Notes: a model not told the origin generated them from the letters alone. Shown: positions 22,476 to 37,689, counted from the first letter of the stretch. The stretch: 64,000 bases of DNA from Owenia fusiformis (GCA_903813345.2 CAIIXF020000005.1:18417375-18481374), one strand, 5' to 3'. Program-made: numbers and translations.

Positions 22476-25400
22476 AATCTTGGTCTGTTACAAAAATAAG
22501 ATAATACATAACACAGGTATCCGCAAATGACGCTCTGACAATAAAGACATCAATGACACAAGTGTCAAACATTAGTCACCACTGCACATAACAACAAAAA
22601 GAACAACTCGGTAAATAAGGATGAGTGGTTGGAACTTGCAAGATACCTGCAATTATAATCTATATAATGGTATAACAACCATATGGTCAGGTGTCTATGT
22701 GTGTGGGCAATAATACTGGCCATCTTTATCCCAGTTGCTGACCACAAGACGTACCATCAAGGAACAGCTAACAAGCAAGACATCATTGTCATCATGACCT
22801 GATCAGGTCAGCATGGTAAAGACAAATGGAATGCTCTATGTCATACTATCTCTCATTAAATTTCAATTTCAATGACCTACCCAAATCAAGGAATGAGAAC
22901 ACATTACAGTAAAACCTGTTTATATTGTACACTTTCTATACAGGTCAAAAGTTCCTTCCAGGGAGGTTCACTAAAATTTTAAATCTATGGGACTTTTTGA
23001 ACTGTTCCATGTTGACAGGTATTCATTCAAATATGTTTTAATTGTACTGTCAATTACCAATTAGATATAAATATGTCATATGATAGTGTTATGTCTAACT
23101 TCAAAGAGTCTATGACTTCATGTTATAGTTTCAAAGAAAACTGATACCAGCACAGTATTAAAAAAGTCCCAAAGGTGCCACCCTGAACAACACAATGACA
23201 AATCATAAAGAGAAATATAGTAGCCAGATGAAAGACTCGCCAAGTTGATGGATTATGAAAATCTGGATAATTTCAGTTGATTTACAATGAATGGACATGC
23301 AGGCCATTACAGGAGTCACATCAGGTGAAGTCTGTGATAGTGAGACCAAGACATTCACATTCATACAGACGACTGGAGAAGCCCATGAAATAAACATCCA
23401 GACACCACAGACAGCCATGTGTAATACTAGAATATTAAATATTAATAAGGGCACCAGTAAGGCTTTACATAAACATACATGGATTCAACACTCTAAACCA
23501 TTTAAAAACATACAAAAATCAGACCCTCCATTCCGATACCCAGTACAATAAAGACAAAAAATAGTGACAATTTTACCATGGGTAAGCTATCAAAAGAACA
23601 TAAAGAAAATGTATAAACAAATGGAAGATAAGGTTTGATAGACCACTAAGATGACAGCACTGACAAAGACAAGGGACTGACCAGTATAGTCTGATATGAT
23701 GCATTACATGTGCACTTAACCCTCCTCCAAACAACACTTATCAGGCAAGGGTAACCCTCCCCTGAGGGTCAAGCCTCAAAATGTAAAACCACATTTCATA
23801 TTACATGTATATACATTGTTATGTACAAGTGATGTTATTGTAAGTTATGAAAGAATATTCGTCAGGTAGATGTCAATCCAGGCAATTACACTTTTAATCT
23901 ATGTAATATGCAAATGTATGCTGTTTTATTTTCTGAGGGGTATATTTATCCTTCTAAAGGCACCTATCTTAATGGTCATAAAACTATCAACCAACAAACA
24001 CATACTCTTAACTGTTCTTCTCTAAGTTATTTCCCAAAAGACATTTTCTGCCTGATTTATGAATTCCCAAATTGCATTTGGTATGTGGTCCACTGGAAAA
24101 ACTATATCCCTTGAATAAAAACCTGCATCAGATATGTTTTTTAAATGCATAATTTGAATGAAGAAAAATGAATTAACGAGGATAATGGGAAAACAGAAAC
24201 AGATAACATTGTAAGTAAAAACACAAACACAGGGAAATAAGAATTTGCAAGAGAAAAATGGTATCGAAAAATCTCAAACAATGAAACATTTAGGCATGGT
24301 TGTTCTTTGTAGTTTGATTTGTTGTTATGAGAGCCAATTAGGCCACTTTTAGTTCCCCTTCATCTGCAACTAGTGATCCTCAAGACACCTAAGATTGTGA
24401 CAAAATTCCTAAGACAAATTTATGAATATTCAGGAGGCCCAAAAGTCCTAAATCTTCACCTCTTCAGTGACTGGGTTATCAATCAGCAGTATATTGAAAA
24501 TGCACGTAACTACCAAGAGAGATACTGTATGGATACATGGCTGTCATCGGCAAATCAAAATATTATTACTGATCTCTATAGAGCTTCAGTTATCCAGGAA
24601 AAGTGACTAAAAACCACCCATTGCTTTCCAAAAATTACAATGAAAAAGGCACGTAACATCAAGAACATAGTAGGGATACATGCCACTCATCATCAAATCA
24701 AATATTGTTTCTAAGAGGGGCTTCCAAACTATGCCAAGAACTTGAAATAAAATACACAAGTATATTGCTCTATGCTTATACTGCTTAGGCACTCATCTCG
24801 CTAACAAACCAAGTTTAGACATTTCTACAAAATCAACAAAATATCTCAGATATCTGAACTGATGAGGTCCAATAATGCTTGTAATATCTGATTATTTAAA
24901 GTTTCTGATTTATTTGATACATATAATAGCACCAGATGCAATAGGCAACATATTTAGAGGTGTTTCTGCCATTTTCTGAATAGTTCACATGTTGGGGTAA
25001 TCCAAAATCAACAGAATAGAGATATGCAAGTGTCCAGGAGGGATGTTTATTGTCTTAGAAAACTACCTTAAAATCAGATTATATTTTGCTGTTTCTCACC
25101 AAAATGTTGATGAACTACCAAATATTCTCACATTTTCTTACAATTAAGTATCTCTACTTCATGTCTGGTGGAAATATTTCTCTCCATCTTTCTCTATCTT
25201 TAAGAATCAAATAGTGACCACTGTGGTAGCTTACTAAGGGGTACCACCTTGAAAGTTGCTAAACTATGATGTTATGACAGTAATATAGACACACACAGTG
25301 GCAAAACATAGCAACATATTGTGATTTAGGATCAGTTTTGTTTTGTTAGAACTTAGGGTACATAGGGTTAGGGGTATCAGTGACACAAGTCTACAATATG

Positions 25401-28400
25401 TTTTTGTCATCATAAAATTTCCAATTGATAAGACAAGAGACTTTTGGTAAATTAGTAGAGTTAACAAAGGTGTGTCTGTTAAAAATGAATAAGGGCAGCC
25501 ACTCACCTAATTTTAAGTGAAAGGGACCCATTTATCAAATCATGCAGTATATCTTTAAAAAGGTTTCTTGTCAAAACCAATTACCAAAATGCATTAGATA
25601 AGATTGATTGAGTATAATTAAGAGTTTGTCTTATCATTCAGTTATCTTAATAAGTAAGTAGCAAATCTTGCTAAATGATGGTCATACAGAGGTCAAGACA
25701 ACTTGCCAGGCCTGTATATATAATATAAACAAATAATATTGACAGATTCCAAGCCTTTCACAATAAAAACAAGTCATAAGTTTTGAAATCCTGAGAACAA
25801 GAATCTAGGAGTAGAATATGAGAACAATGTGGCAGAAATGTGAGGAGTGGCCAAAGGGGACATGGACAGATAAGAAATTCCACCCAAACAAAGGTATCAA
25901 CCCATACAGTTCAAAAGATCCTCATTTTCAAAATTCATAGTTAAATCTTGGAAAAATCGTGACTGAATATCCGCACGAATGGAAAACCTTTTTCTAAAAA
26001 ATTAATGTTCTTTTTTTCAATTTTTGGACCCTCTTAAGCTAGGGTTACAGGAGTCATTCTGCAGTGACCCTAAGCAAATCTACCCTCTTACCAAACTGTT
26101 ATTTCAATCCTATATCTGATTGAACTCCATAAATATTGAGAGTTTCTGGGAATGATTTCAGATTGTTTTACAAGTGGTTGAGGTACATGCACAAGTGAAG
26201 TGGTGGGGTGAAGAAAGCGTGTGTCAAAATATACCATACCAGCCTTTTCAAGACATTCACCAGCGATAATCATTTTGATTCACACAGAAAGCATAAGTAC
26301 TATGATTTGCTGGTTTAAAACTGATATAATTTCAATTGTTTCCAAAAATACATGACTTGCACTTGAGATTTCATCTAAAAATGTGTGAATTTAAGTCTAA
26401 CCATGCTTCAGATGTTCATTTCCCATGCATTTTCCCAGTAAAACCTAATTTTCCCAGTAAAGCCTGACCACCAAGGTATTTATGTAACACAACCTTTTCA
26501 CCCTAATAAGCATCAGGCTCAAATTCTAAAGCTACATCCGAAGTAGAAAGTGACATTGTGAAAACAAACCTGAGAGAAAGTGAAGAGGGACAAATCAAGC
26601 GCAAAGATATGAAACTACAAAGAGGTACATCCGGCACACATAAAACAAATAATAAAAAATCATATAATTACAAAAATAGAAATTCACAATTTGCTATAGT
26701 ACGTCATGAAGTTGTTATAATAGATATATAGCATAATTTGGGTCTAAAATAAGAATTCAGCTGTGAGGTGGTACTATTTAGAGCTAGATAAATCCTATTT
26801 TTCATAGTCACATAGTTCCTTGTAAAAATTCAAGATCCAACACTGGCATATTCTACAACATGGTCCAATGGGTAATTATTGAATGGGTGAATTATACATG
26901 ACATAACAGCAAAAATCCTTGTGCTCAGTGTTAAAGTTATAGTTGATTCCATTGGTCACTGCATGGAGCACACAATATTGCGCTTTAGAGATGTAAGTAC
27001 CCTCTGCAGATTATGTAACAGTTTATTCTCCCCAGCAATGCCTCAGTCACATTTGATCTACTGCGACCGTACAGCAGCCGTAGCTTCTTCAAACATTTTC
27101 CTAAATAGATTGGAACTGTGCTTATATCTAAGGTACAATAATAACATATAGGGAATATGTGGGTATTAAAGTATTCAGCTTTTGGCTTTAGGGGGTAGAC
27201 ATTTATCATGGGGTAACCACATGAAATAGAAGTAGGATATGCCCACTGTGTTGATAGAGCACACAATCTGTACATGGGGTACATACATGAAACAGATTTC
27301 TTTTGCATGGTTTTGTCATTTAAATCTTAATGAAAAGAACAAGGGGAAACATATAAATGGGAAATTAACATCTGAAGAATTGCTAAACTTACATTCCATG
27401 TCTGTAAAATTCTGTGGTTAAAAAACACCTAACAGAAAGCACAAAAGGCAACATTTGAAGAACATAAACGTACCAAAACCCCAATAATCCATATGATTAG
27501 TAACCAAACTTGTGACCATGTGAAAACCATAACCATAGTAAAGAAGCTCCATACAGAAGATACTAGGATGATTTGAAGGAATGCTTACATGAGCATCAAC
27601 ACATTGTGACGTTTATGACGTGATAAACCTAGTTTGTGTAGCTGATCAGTCGGGGGCAAATACAATGAAGCTCAGCAGACAGCAGACAGGTAATCTAGGC
27701 AACATTCGTCTTTGGTGGCCTTCAACCTACGACCTTCACCTACCTTACTCAAAGTAAAAACAAACTGATTCAGTTCATCATGTGCCACCTCCTAACATTA
27801 AACACTTTGTTTACCTAACAAATTTACAATGTTATCAGTTATTTTTGCTATTCTGTATAATACCTTATTCATTTTTGATCTTCCTTTCAATTGCTTCCCT
27901 CCTTCTGTTTATTCTAGTTACATTAACTAAATAGCCTTAAAATTAATATAAAATAATAACATTTTAAGTGATATGTTTGGTATATTTGAGAGTAAAACTT
28001 TCTCAAATACCCAAAGGAAAATGAATTTTCATTTTTTTCATTTTCTTTCAAATGTTGCCCCCTGCACTGTCCGATAACTAAAATGATTAATTCCCAACTT
28101 GTTGCAGCATCTCAGTTTCTTCAATGCTTGATAGAGACAGTTTAACAGACCCAATATTTTCACAATTTCTTTCAATTGATTTTAAATAGATATTAGATGA
28201 TTCGGGTTTGCACTAAAGGTCAGCCGGCTATCAACAAAGGCGGAAATGTGGCTATGATTGAAGAAGTTGTGTTTTATTTCTCACAGTCCATTAACACATG
28301 TTGATGTATTCCTGCTAAATATAACTACAGTAGTCTAAGAGTCTCTTGTTACTGTAGATATATCTCAGTTTCTGAGTTCTTCTAGAGCAGTTTCAACTCA

Positions 28401-29554
28401 TGCATTCACATACTTATTCTTTTCATTTTCTAGGTTACATTTTGCGTGCATGTATTCAACATTTTCTACCCTTTGCATTCATTCGACTTCACTTCTTAAA
28501 AGAGAGCTTAGTCTTCACTCTTTCAGTTTACAATAAATCTCTGATCTCACCGAGCCAATCAGAGTTTGACGTCGAAATATGGCCATTTTTCTATATGGTC
28601 ATTTCTTCTGACATCCCTGCATAGCGTATGTTCATTCCACTTTGCTGATTGGTTGAGAAAGGCTCAGCGTGATAGATTTGAAATAATTCATTGCCTGGGC
28701 TGTCACAAGCACCAATCTTCGGGGTGGGGCTGCTAAACTGTAATATAGTCTATACGACACAGAGGGTAGTTTACGAGTATATGCGCAGGGTAAACATTTT
28801 CATTCTTTCTGATATCTTTTGATTTGAGGAACCAGGAAATATTCTCTCTTTCAATATTATGCTTCTTTTTTACTTTATATTTGGACTTCATCTTTCCTGT
28901 TTACTTTACAGCATTCATGTTGTTTTTGTTTTCCATTGTTTTCTATATACATTCATGTGGTTTTATAGTACAGTTAATCATTGCCTCATCGAATAAAGGG
29001 GACATAGAGAATGGCCCATCCATTCAGCAATATTGTTTATATTCTATACACATATGCCCTATTTGAGTACAAGCTCATATTTGGTCAATCGATCCCACAA
29101 ACCACTGACTGACCAACTGACCTACATCCCACTATATCTTTGAGAATTGCATTCTTCGATGATGAATAAGACATGAACGATGTTAACAAAAATTTTATGA
29201 ATGAGCCTCCTCTCAATGAGCATAATAAAAATGATAACAAGATGTAAAAATATTGTGATCCAAGCATGAAAAGTTCTACATGGCGCGATATGAGAATGCG
29301 TGGTCAATACATAACCATTAGAAAGCAGCATTTTCACTGGACCATTTGTTGTTAAAGCCACTAAAGTGAAGTGCGATGCATTCCACAACACTTGAGATAG
29401 ACTACACTTTCAGTAAGGTCAGTCTTCAATTGAACATCAGAAGAAAATTGATTTTACAAGAACTGCACATATCAGTATATCATTCAATGGGTTTTTGACT
29501 TTTCTCATTTTAACTTTTTTTTCCTGAAATCAGACAAAAATAATATAATGATAC
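22476..29554. other. BRPF intron, no gene except one small transposon
   Basis: Apart from the inverted-repeat element at 22907-23049 I see only AT-rich sequence and short chance frames. At 26436 and 26456 there is a tandem duplicate of CAGTAAAACCT-like sequence, resembling the end of that element family. Confidence 0.45.
22907..23049. mobile_element. MITE with CAGTAAAACC ends, copy 1
   Basis: A 143-bp segment begins TA|CAGTAAAACCTG and ends AATTGTACTG, whose complement reads CAGTACAATT. The length agrees with the other copies in the window. The right flank is TC rather than TA, so this copy is aged. TA targets and CAGT ends are typical of pogo/Tigger-type Tc1-mariner relatives, which is an inference. 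Confidence 0.55.
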
Positions 29555-29875
29555 TGAACAGGGTATTTACAAGGTTACACTGTACAGGGTACCATTGACA
29601 ATGTACAGGATACTAGACATTATACAGGGTACCAATGACACTATATAGGGAATTGTTGACAATATACGTGGTACCATTGACACTAAACAGGGTACTTGAC
29701 ATTATGCAGGGTACCATTGACACTAAACAGGATACTTGACATTATACATGGTACCATTGACACTAAACAGGGTACTTGACATTATAAAGGGTACCATTGA
29801 CCTAAACAGGGTACTTTATACAGGGTACCATTGACATTACTTATGATATTGTTGACATTATACAGGGCAAACATT
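29555..29875. repeat. 40-bp minisatellite of two 20-bp halves (GGGTACCATTGACA)
   Basis: GTACCATTGACACTAAACAG recurs at 29671, 29711 and 29751, then with a shortened unit at 29791: a 40-bp period. Each unit has two related halves, CAGGGTACCATTGACACTAAA and CAGGGTACTTGACATTATA. The outer parts are degenerate. Confidence 0.9.
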
Positions 29876-32800
29876 ATAGACTGGAAACAAATTTAATAAA
29901 AAATATTATGATACAATACAATAAGCAATATAAAATCAATATAAGGATTGGGTTATTCCCCGAACAAGTATAAGTAAACTGCACTCAAGAATATGTTAAA
30001 ACAATCATTGTTGCGTTCTCTTGCTAACATGTGTGATCTTGGAATGCTACATTTTCTTTCATCAATTCCTAAATATACCTGTAACTCAAAAAAACTAAAC
30101 CAATACCATAACAATGTTTGCTATAGCATTGACAGTTAAACTAGAGAACAAGATGAAACTATGCTCAACAAATTCTTGTGTGAATAAATCGCAGAAATCT
30201 TTCAAATAGAAACACCTGGATGATTGTTTTATTCAAAGAGGTTAAGGAGAAACTGTACCAAATATGTAGATAGACTACATCATTTGTTTAGCTCTTTGTT
30301 TGATATTGAATCATAGTTAAGTTAACAAAAATAACAATTTAGATTTTACTGCAATGCATAATTACTTAGGTTCAGTTATTGCCCCGTTTTCCTCTAATTG
30401 TGAAGTTCCCAAGTTATCAACTAAAATATGTCAGAATTACACTAAGTATTTATACTTATCTTACATTCATTAATGTAATACTCAATTGTAGGGTTATAAT
30501 GCTAAATTTGTGAGATGTATCTAGGATTGCTAGAAATGAATCTGAATTAATAATTCATACAATTTTGCATCTGAATTTTTTGATGGGCTTTTTAGATTTC
30601 CATATACCAATTCACCATTTTTGAGAGAATAGAATTTTATTTTTTGCACAATATACACAGCTAGCTTAGATGGATTTGAATGTTGCTTGTGGTTTACATG
30701 AAGAAAAATGAGGATGTACGACAGAACAAGATTTAGGCACATAGTTCATACCTTTATAGTAAATGCTAGAAAACAGCCCACTACTTACTTAATGTTCTGG
30801 GAAAATTACCTGGTCGACTATAAGTGTTGTTATCTTCAAGACATGCACCTATAGACCTCAGAACATGTTGGGAAATGGGTTAAAATCAAGGATCCTTGGC
30901 TAAACAGTTGTTCTACATAGTGATAGGCCCTGTTAGGAACTAATTATAAACTAAGGGACTAACATAGAGTAATCCTGCAGAAAGGCTGTAACACAACCAA
31001 ATGCAGTGAAGACAAATAGCATGGGATGATAGAGGTGAGCTTTTGACAAGTGCAAACACATAACCTTTCTTTGCATAACCTTTGGTGATCTCCAACATCT
31101 CAGGTGTTCATCTTTCAATACTACTAAAGGTGCTTATTCCAATGGTGTTTATATATATGGGGAGGGGGGTATTAGGGCTCAGATACAGTGTATGATATGG
31201 ACCAAATCATATCACGGGTCCTTCAAAACTACATATTAATGTTTTTTATTTGAACTCTCTTGTTTTAAGATTCTCAAATGCAGTAGCCCCTTGGTGTTCA
31301 TTTATCATCTTTCTTTACTATGAGATGATACATGGGTATGCATACATATTCATGACGTATTACAAAAGCTGGCTGGCAAAGGGTAGCAATATTATCACAT
31401 TGTGGTTAAAGTAATGACATTAGGGTTATAGTTTGAGGTAAGCTGTGGTACAACCACAGGAAATTCACAATGCCAATCTATATCTTTCTAAACAAAAGGA
31501 GACCTTTATTAAGCCAGCATTTAAACATCCCAAAGGAAATGCTTTAGTTAAAGCCTCAGATACACATGTATTTACATCTAATGTGTAATATTTCTATTGG
31601 AGGGATAGAGGGCTGGAGGTTCTGAAATGTTGAGGTGAAAACTATCACGAAATTGTTAAGATAAGAGGTGATCATCGAAAGAATAAACACTAATGTTAAG
31701 TATCTATTGTAAATAAACAACCTCAAATAAGGAAGCAAATGAGCATATATGTTCAGCAGTACTCGCAAATCTGGGCATCACTTAACTAGCACAAAACAAA
31801 GGTAAGTGAAACTTAATCAATAGTAGTGGTGATAGAAAACAACCTTGGGTGACACCTTTTTTTACTCTTCTCACTACAACTCCAGTCTGATATTGTGATT
31901 TACAAACTGGTTTTCGATCAGCTCATAAAGTTAGAATTGTTTATATATTTTGTGCAAAATCTGGTATTATGTCACAAAAATGTGGTAATTAATGGCTGTT
32001 AGGTAGGGTACAATTGTGTTAATCAAAAAAGGTTTATTAGAAAGTAGGCACATTTGTGAACAAGCATTTATTATTTTGACGAAGGGCGTGATAGATCCGA
32101 GACAGCTGCTAAAAGGATAAGATTCAGATATAAAGCTAAGCTCGCAAACACTATCAAAGGAAGTGAACCCTACACAAAATTAGAAATTCTATCGGTGATG
32201 AAGCCTAAAAAATACATAAAATCTTGCTTTATTGTTGGATAATAATGAAATAAGAGGCAAGATTGATCCTACAGACCTGCTTAGTTTTGCATCATTTTAA
32301 TTCAGCTCATAAAAAGTATGAAGAACTACATAGTGAGATAAGCTAGGATGTACTCTCATTCAACCATAGCACAAACTAAGGCATTAGAGGGTTCAAAAAG
32401 AGGATAACAAGAGATAAGTGATACATCATGGGTAAGTCAGTCAGTCAGTGTAATAAATGATGTTACATTGTATGGTTTCATCAATAGAGGAGTGGACCAT
32501 CTTGGGGAAGGGGGATCTAACCATTTCCCCAAAATACCTGATCTGAATATTAATTTCAGTGAAACAGAATCTTGTTTACCAGTATATAGTAGTTCTTGTA
32601 TTATAAAACTAAAACATATGAAAAAACAAGGTTGGGCCTTTTGGGAAAAAGTAATATTATTGTCATTTGCACAAGAGTAAAATTTGGAAAATACAAACAA
32701 AAAAGCAAATTTAAAAGCATTTCGACCATGTGCCAAGTATTAGAATAATGTTATTATACTCCATAAGTGTAAAGATTTGAATACAATATTCCCATTGGGC

Positions 32801-35800
32801 ACTAAAGGATAGGCCAAGGATATTCCTGAGAGTGAGCTTACTTCAACCCTATAATGTGCAGGAACAAGCTAAATGAGAATCCCAGGATCACAATGTACTT
32901 CTAAAGGTCTGTTAAGGTGAGAACTCAAGTGTAACCAGAAGGCTAAAGCTGAGTTTGACACATGGAGATGAAATCTTATGTTGGGTATGATTTTTAAATT
33001 CAAAGAGAATAAATGGGAGATACTGAAAATGTACATATACAGACATGAAATCAATTCTCCAAATTGTATAGCTAATGTGTTATGAAGAAAAGTGGCAATG
33101 TTTAAAGTCCCCATCTAAAGTTTGAAAATATTTTTTTATTATTCATTTAAATGATTCTAAATGATAATGACCCTATTATTTTATAGGAACCTGTAGATTG
33201 TAATGCAGTACTTGAGTATCAAACCAACTTACAATGTTGTATCTCTTATAATTAAAATATAAACATGCACCAACAATGAAACAGTTTGAATGAAATGTTG
33301 CAAAAAGTATCATTTCTGCAAATATAACATCAATTTGAATGCTCATACTTTAAAAATGAGATCAAAGTTTGCCTTATTTTATAAACCTCTTGTATTTCAA
33401 GTGTGAACATCATTTTCTTTATTATTTTTCCTCAATATGCCTCGAGATCTTGTCATTGAAAAATTAAAGTTTCAAGAAATGATCCAACATTGTATAGCCA
33501 CAACAAGGACAAAGAGGCCACTTAGTACAAAAACTGGTGATGTATAAAGCTGTCATAACAACATTCTTAGAAATAGTATTCATTGAGTTATGTTTTTTGT
33601 ATTTGAGCCATTGAAATCTCGAGATCCATACGCTCAATTTTTCATAATTTCTATCACATTTACTCAATAGAGGTGCCAAATTTATTCATTTTTAATCACT
33701 TTGACAAGAGTGAAAAATCCCCAGGATTCAATTGTATTAAAACAGAGAGAAAACATGACAATACAAAGTTTCTGAATGAAGTGTTCATAATAAGGAGCAA
33801 TTACAGACCAACATTTATCCAAAACTATATGTGCAACAACACGAGACAACAGGTGGAAAAATGTAAAAAAAGGAAATAATATGCCAATAATATCTAGGAT
33901 TATTATATACTTGACAGTATACATGACATCCAACATGACTTTCTCATTGAGGTGACTGTAATAAAGGCAGCACATGAAATGTTACTTTCATTGAAGCAGA
34001 ATCATCAAGCTAGGCCCTTTCTGGCCAATTTTGGCCATAACAGAGACTATTACAGACAGAATTGGCAAAGTGGGGATCTCTATTTTAGGGCATGAATTTT
34101 TCATTGACTGATAGCATGATGCTACAATTTCATGAACAGGAAATGTGTTTTTTACATTTACCTCTGAATGACCAGAGACTCTCAATAAGCTCCTACTGTT
34201 ATCAAAGTAAGCAAACCAAAAAGAAAATGTCACCATGGTCATGGTTTCAAATGAAAAATATGGTGAAAAAGAATGAAATCTGAAAATAATCAACCAAATA
34301 GATGTGTAGTTAGTACTCTAAATTGTACATAAATGTATAAAAATCAAGAGTTTGTGGACATTTTAGAGAGAAATGCCATGAAATAAACACAAATAAAAAG
34401 AATTTAGATACAAGGTCAACAGGATGATCTCAAGCAAGTAAACCTACCATTAACACCACAGGCCTCCAAATTAAACATTACTTTCACAAGTCCAATTGCA
34501 AAAAACATTTCTGACCATTATAGGTAGATATAGGGTAAACCAGGATATAGCAATTTAGTCCAATTAGTAGGATCCTTTTAACTCATTTTCTTTTTTGCAT
34601 GTGGTCTCAGTTTTGTTGGTTTTGTTGTGAAATAGCCTTCATGTGGGGTAGTTTGGACAGCAGACCTTGGAGACTGAAATATGTACTATAACCCATAAGG
34701 TTTTCCAGGTGGTCGTGGAGTTTGTGAATGGAACTGAACAAGTAAGGTGTTCACTTGCATCGACTCAGATGTTCAGATGCTGATTCTGTGTACTGTTAAT
34801 AGCATTTCATATTTCTGTCAGGTCTTTTGATTTATTGATTGTGATTGTAAATTCAAATCAAGCAAACAAGTCACAACCAAAAAACAAGTTTCAGTGCAGA
34901 CTTGTTGGAAATCCAGAATGTATTAATATAATAGTCATTTTGCATTTTTTATATATGCCCTTTCAACCTCTCCATGTTATGAATAGCTTTAGTGTGATTT
35001 TTTCTTGTTTTATGTTTGTGTTTGTTTGATAGAGTTTCCTCATTTTTCATGGCCTGACAGCCCAGCAGGTCCAGAATTTAGACTTATATGATGTCCAGGC
35101 TTAACATTGAGTTCTTCCCAGCCTTGGCTACAGGAAACAACATCTACATAAGTTACTGAAATTCTCATTCTCTACCCCCTCACTCTTCCTTAAGCCCTCC
35201 ATCATGGCCTGCGTTTGTTACATGTCATGGAGAGAGTTAATAATATGATCAAACTTCAAATAAACATGTTATTTATTATTATAAATGAATGAAAAAACTC
35301 TTATTTTTTAAGACTTACTTTAGATGCTGAGATAAAAACAAACAATAAATTCATTGTAACATCACTAACAAGACATCCAATGAGCCTTGGCTATATTTAG
35401 TCTATGCCAGTGTTTATTGGTGCTTTAATGGTGCCAAAGTGGGGGTGGTAAACATTTAAATAACAACAACTTGTCTATCTGGACCAATCTACCCACCTGG
35501 GATTTACTTTTTGTTACAAAATAGAACAATTTCGAATCTGTTCCATTTTTTCCGTTTTAAATAATTTGAGCAACAGTTTTATTAGTTAAGTAACTCTCAG
35601 ATATACCAGACCTCCTACATATAATGCAGAAAATCACACAGTATAAACACATTTTGACTCAACTGTCCAAAGCAATTTGACAAAAATAGCAAAAAATAAA
35701 TCATAGCCTAACAACCAAAGATAAACAAATCTATATAAAGAACTAGGCACAAAGCAACGTATAGCCCCCAACCTAAAATCTATCAAAATATGGACACCTT

Positions 35801-36953
35801 TTTTAAAAATAGTCGTGTTACGCTTATTAGTTCTGAGTGAGAATATTAGTCAGGTACCTCCAAACTGAGGGATTAAAGAGATAGCATATCATACTGTAAT
35901 TGTAACAAGCTGACGAAACAACCCCCTACATTCAAAATGTTTCCTACCTATGTCTATAATTTCTCTCAGACATGCCTTTCTAATATAAAATTTCTCTCAA
36001 AAATTTAATGAATTTTTCAAATTTTTCAGCATTTCTCTATCATTTGGAATATGAAATTCATGCCTGTTTTTTCATACATACCTTACTCAACTTTGTAAAA
36101 CTTTATTTTCAATTTTAAAGCATGATCCATTGACTTTTCTCACATGGTCACAAACATTAGGAACATATTGGTTGAGTTTCTAGGTTGATTTAGTATACAC
36201 ACTGAGACATATGGCAATGTTAATGTAAATGATAATAAGGCACAGCAATTAGGTGTTGTGCTCTATGCTGTAGATGAGACAGATGCTAAAGATATCATTA
36301 TTTTTCAGTTTAGATGCCTATGCATTAAAAGATATCCACACATGGCTAGGCAAGATATATCAAACTCATCAAAAGTCTGGAAACAAGACATCCGTTGTTT
36401 AAACATCCTATATTTCATTGAGTACTGGGCTAAAATCCAAGTTTCGATGGTGCATGGAATATCAATGGTCTGTTTCAGTGATACATAGGACATCATGATT
36501 TCATCAATGCATGCAAAATCATTTCTCAATTTCAATGCTTATAACGCAGTATGAGACATCATGCCTTGGAAAACAGTAACCTACGTCTGCATAAGTAAAA
36601 CATACAAATATATTTTCTTAGTTGCACAGGTTATGAACCATAATACACAGAAGCGTGGTTCTGCTGCAAAATGATCCGATCCCCCTGTGAGCTTCTAGGC
36701 TTAGTTTCAACATAATGACATATCCATAATATATAACTCAATTTAGTATATCAAGTCATTATGGGGCTCCAAGATTGAAAGCACCTGCAACCTTGATAAA
36801 TACCAGGAAAGTCAACTAAAAGCAAGCAAAAGTCATTAATTTCAATATTTATATTATTTTTTCTACCTGGTTGGTATCATCTGTGTGAATCACCTGGCCA
36901 TTAGGAGATAAATGCTGAAACGAAAGTATCTCACCTGAAAATCATATCACACA
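29876..36953. other. BRPF intron, no gene
   Basis: Seven kilobases of AT-rich intron. Open frames on both strands are short and of low-complexity composition. I saw no transposon ends, tandem arrays or RNA genes that I can support. Confidence 0.5.
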
Positions 36954-36955
36954 TA

Positions 36956-37093
36956 CAGTAAAACCTTCTAGGATGAACACCATGAAACTAACTAGAAGAA
37001 CTTGGCATTCAACGTGTCTATTTTACTTACCAATCTAAATGATGTAAAATAGCTATTCAAATCTCTCAGTGTTCAACTTCATAGGTTGTACTG
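36956..37093. mobile_element. MITE with CAGTAAAACC ends, copy 2
   Basis: A 138-bp segment runs from TA|CAGTAAAACCTTCTAGGATG to CATAGGTTGTACTG. The complement of the right end is CAGTACAACCTATG, so the first ten bases of the ends differ at one place. It lies 305 bp upstream, relative to transcription, of nothing coding; BRPF exon 3 begins 312 bp to its left side in gene order. Confidence 0.65.
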
Positions 37094-37404
37094 TTACTAC
37101 TGTAAAATTTGATTACAATAGAAATTGTCCCTATAATCCGGAAACATAATTTACAGGTGAACTGTTTCTGGTAGACATATCAGACATATTTATTAAACAA
37201 CTTAGACAGATGATCAAACTTGAGTATAAATATTTAAGGATTATGTCTCAATCTTGGCAAATAGGAGCAATGCAAAATGCCTGAATTTGGAACATGTTAG
37301 AACTTAATATGCCAAAATAATAGTGATTACAGGTTAATTGGGGGAAACATTATAACAATACACACCGGGACTGCATGAATGAAGATTGATAAATTTGTGA
37401 ATAC

Positions 37405-37558
37405 CTGTTCCTTGTTGCGTGACATATGATTAGACTGCAGCCGGCGCAATAGAGGGACCCCATTACGAGATTGCCGTTTCAGCGTCCAATAGCTCAACAA
37501 TCGTTGGATAAATGCCTGCTTCTTTGGTAGGCTGATCGCAGAACTGATTTTGGATACC
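37405..37558 (-). CDS. BRPF1: BRPF/peregrin, coding exon 3
   Basis: This 154-bp exon supplies the third base of Arg515 and residues 516-566. The sequence includes [20 protein letters not shown] and LLRRLQ, which closely match the segment between PHD2 and the bromodomain in vertebrate BRPF1. The acceptor is TTGATTTCAG|G and the donor is GAACAG|GTATTC. The incoming phase fits exon 2 exactly and the exon ends on a complete Gln codon, so it joins exon 4 in phase 0. No stop or frame break is seen. It lies between introns of 5.6 kb (upstream) and 29.4 kb (downstream). Confidence 0.95.
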
Positions 37559-37689
37559 CTGAAATCAATATTAAGAATAGTTTTATAATGATGGTATGTG
37601 GATTCTGTCATAAAACAATATTTCCCTAATTTGATACCATAATATCATACTATAATATCATACCATAAAATTGTTTAATAATGATATGT

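Noticed and set aside
26436-26470. Tandem CAGTAAAACCT-like words as another transposon copy
   Set aside because: Only one type of end is present and no opposite end lies within the family's size range.
31800-32230. Possible decayed reverse transcriptase fragment
   Set aside because: A few phrases looked protein-like in translation, but frames are broken and no RT motif could be identified.
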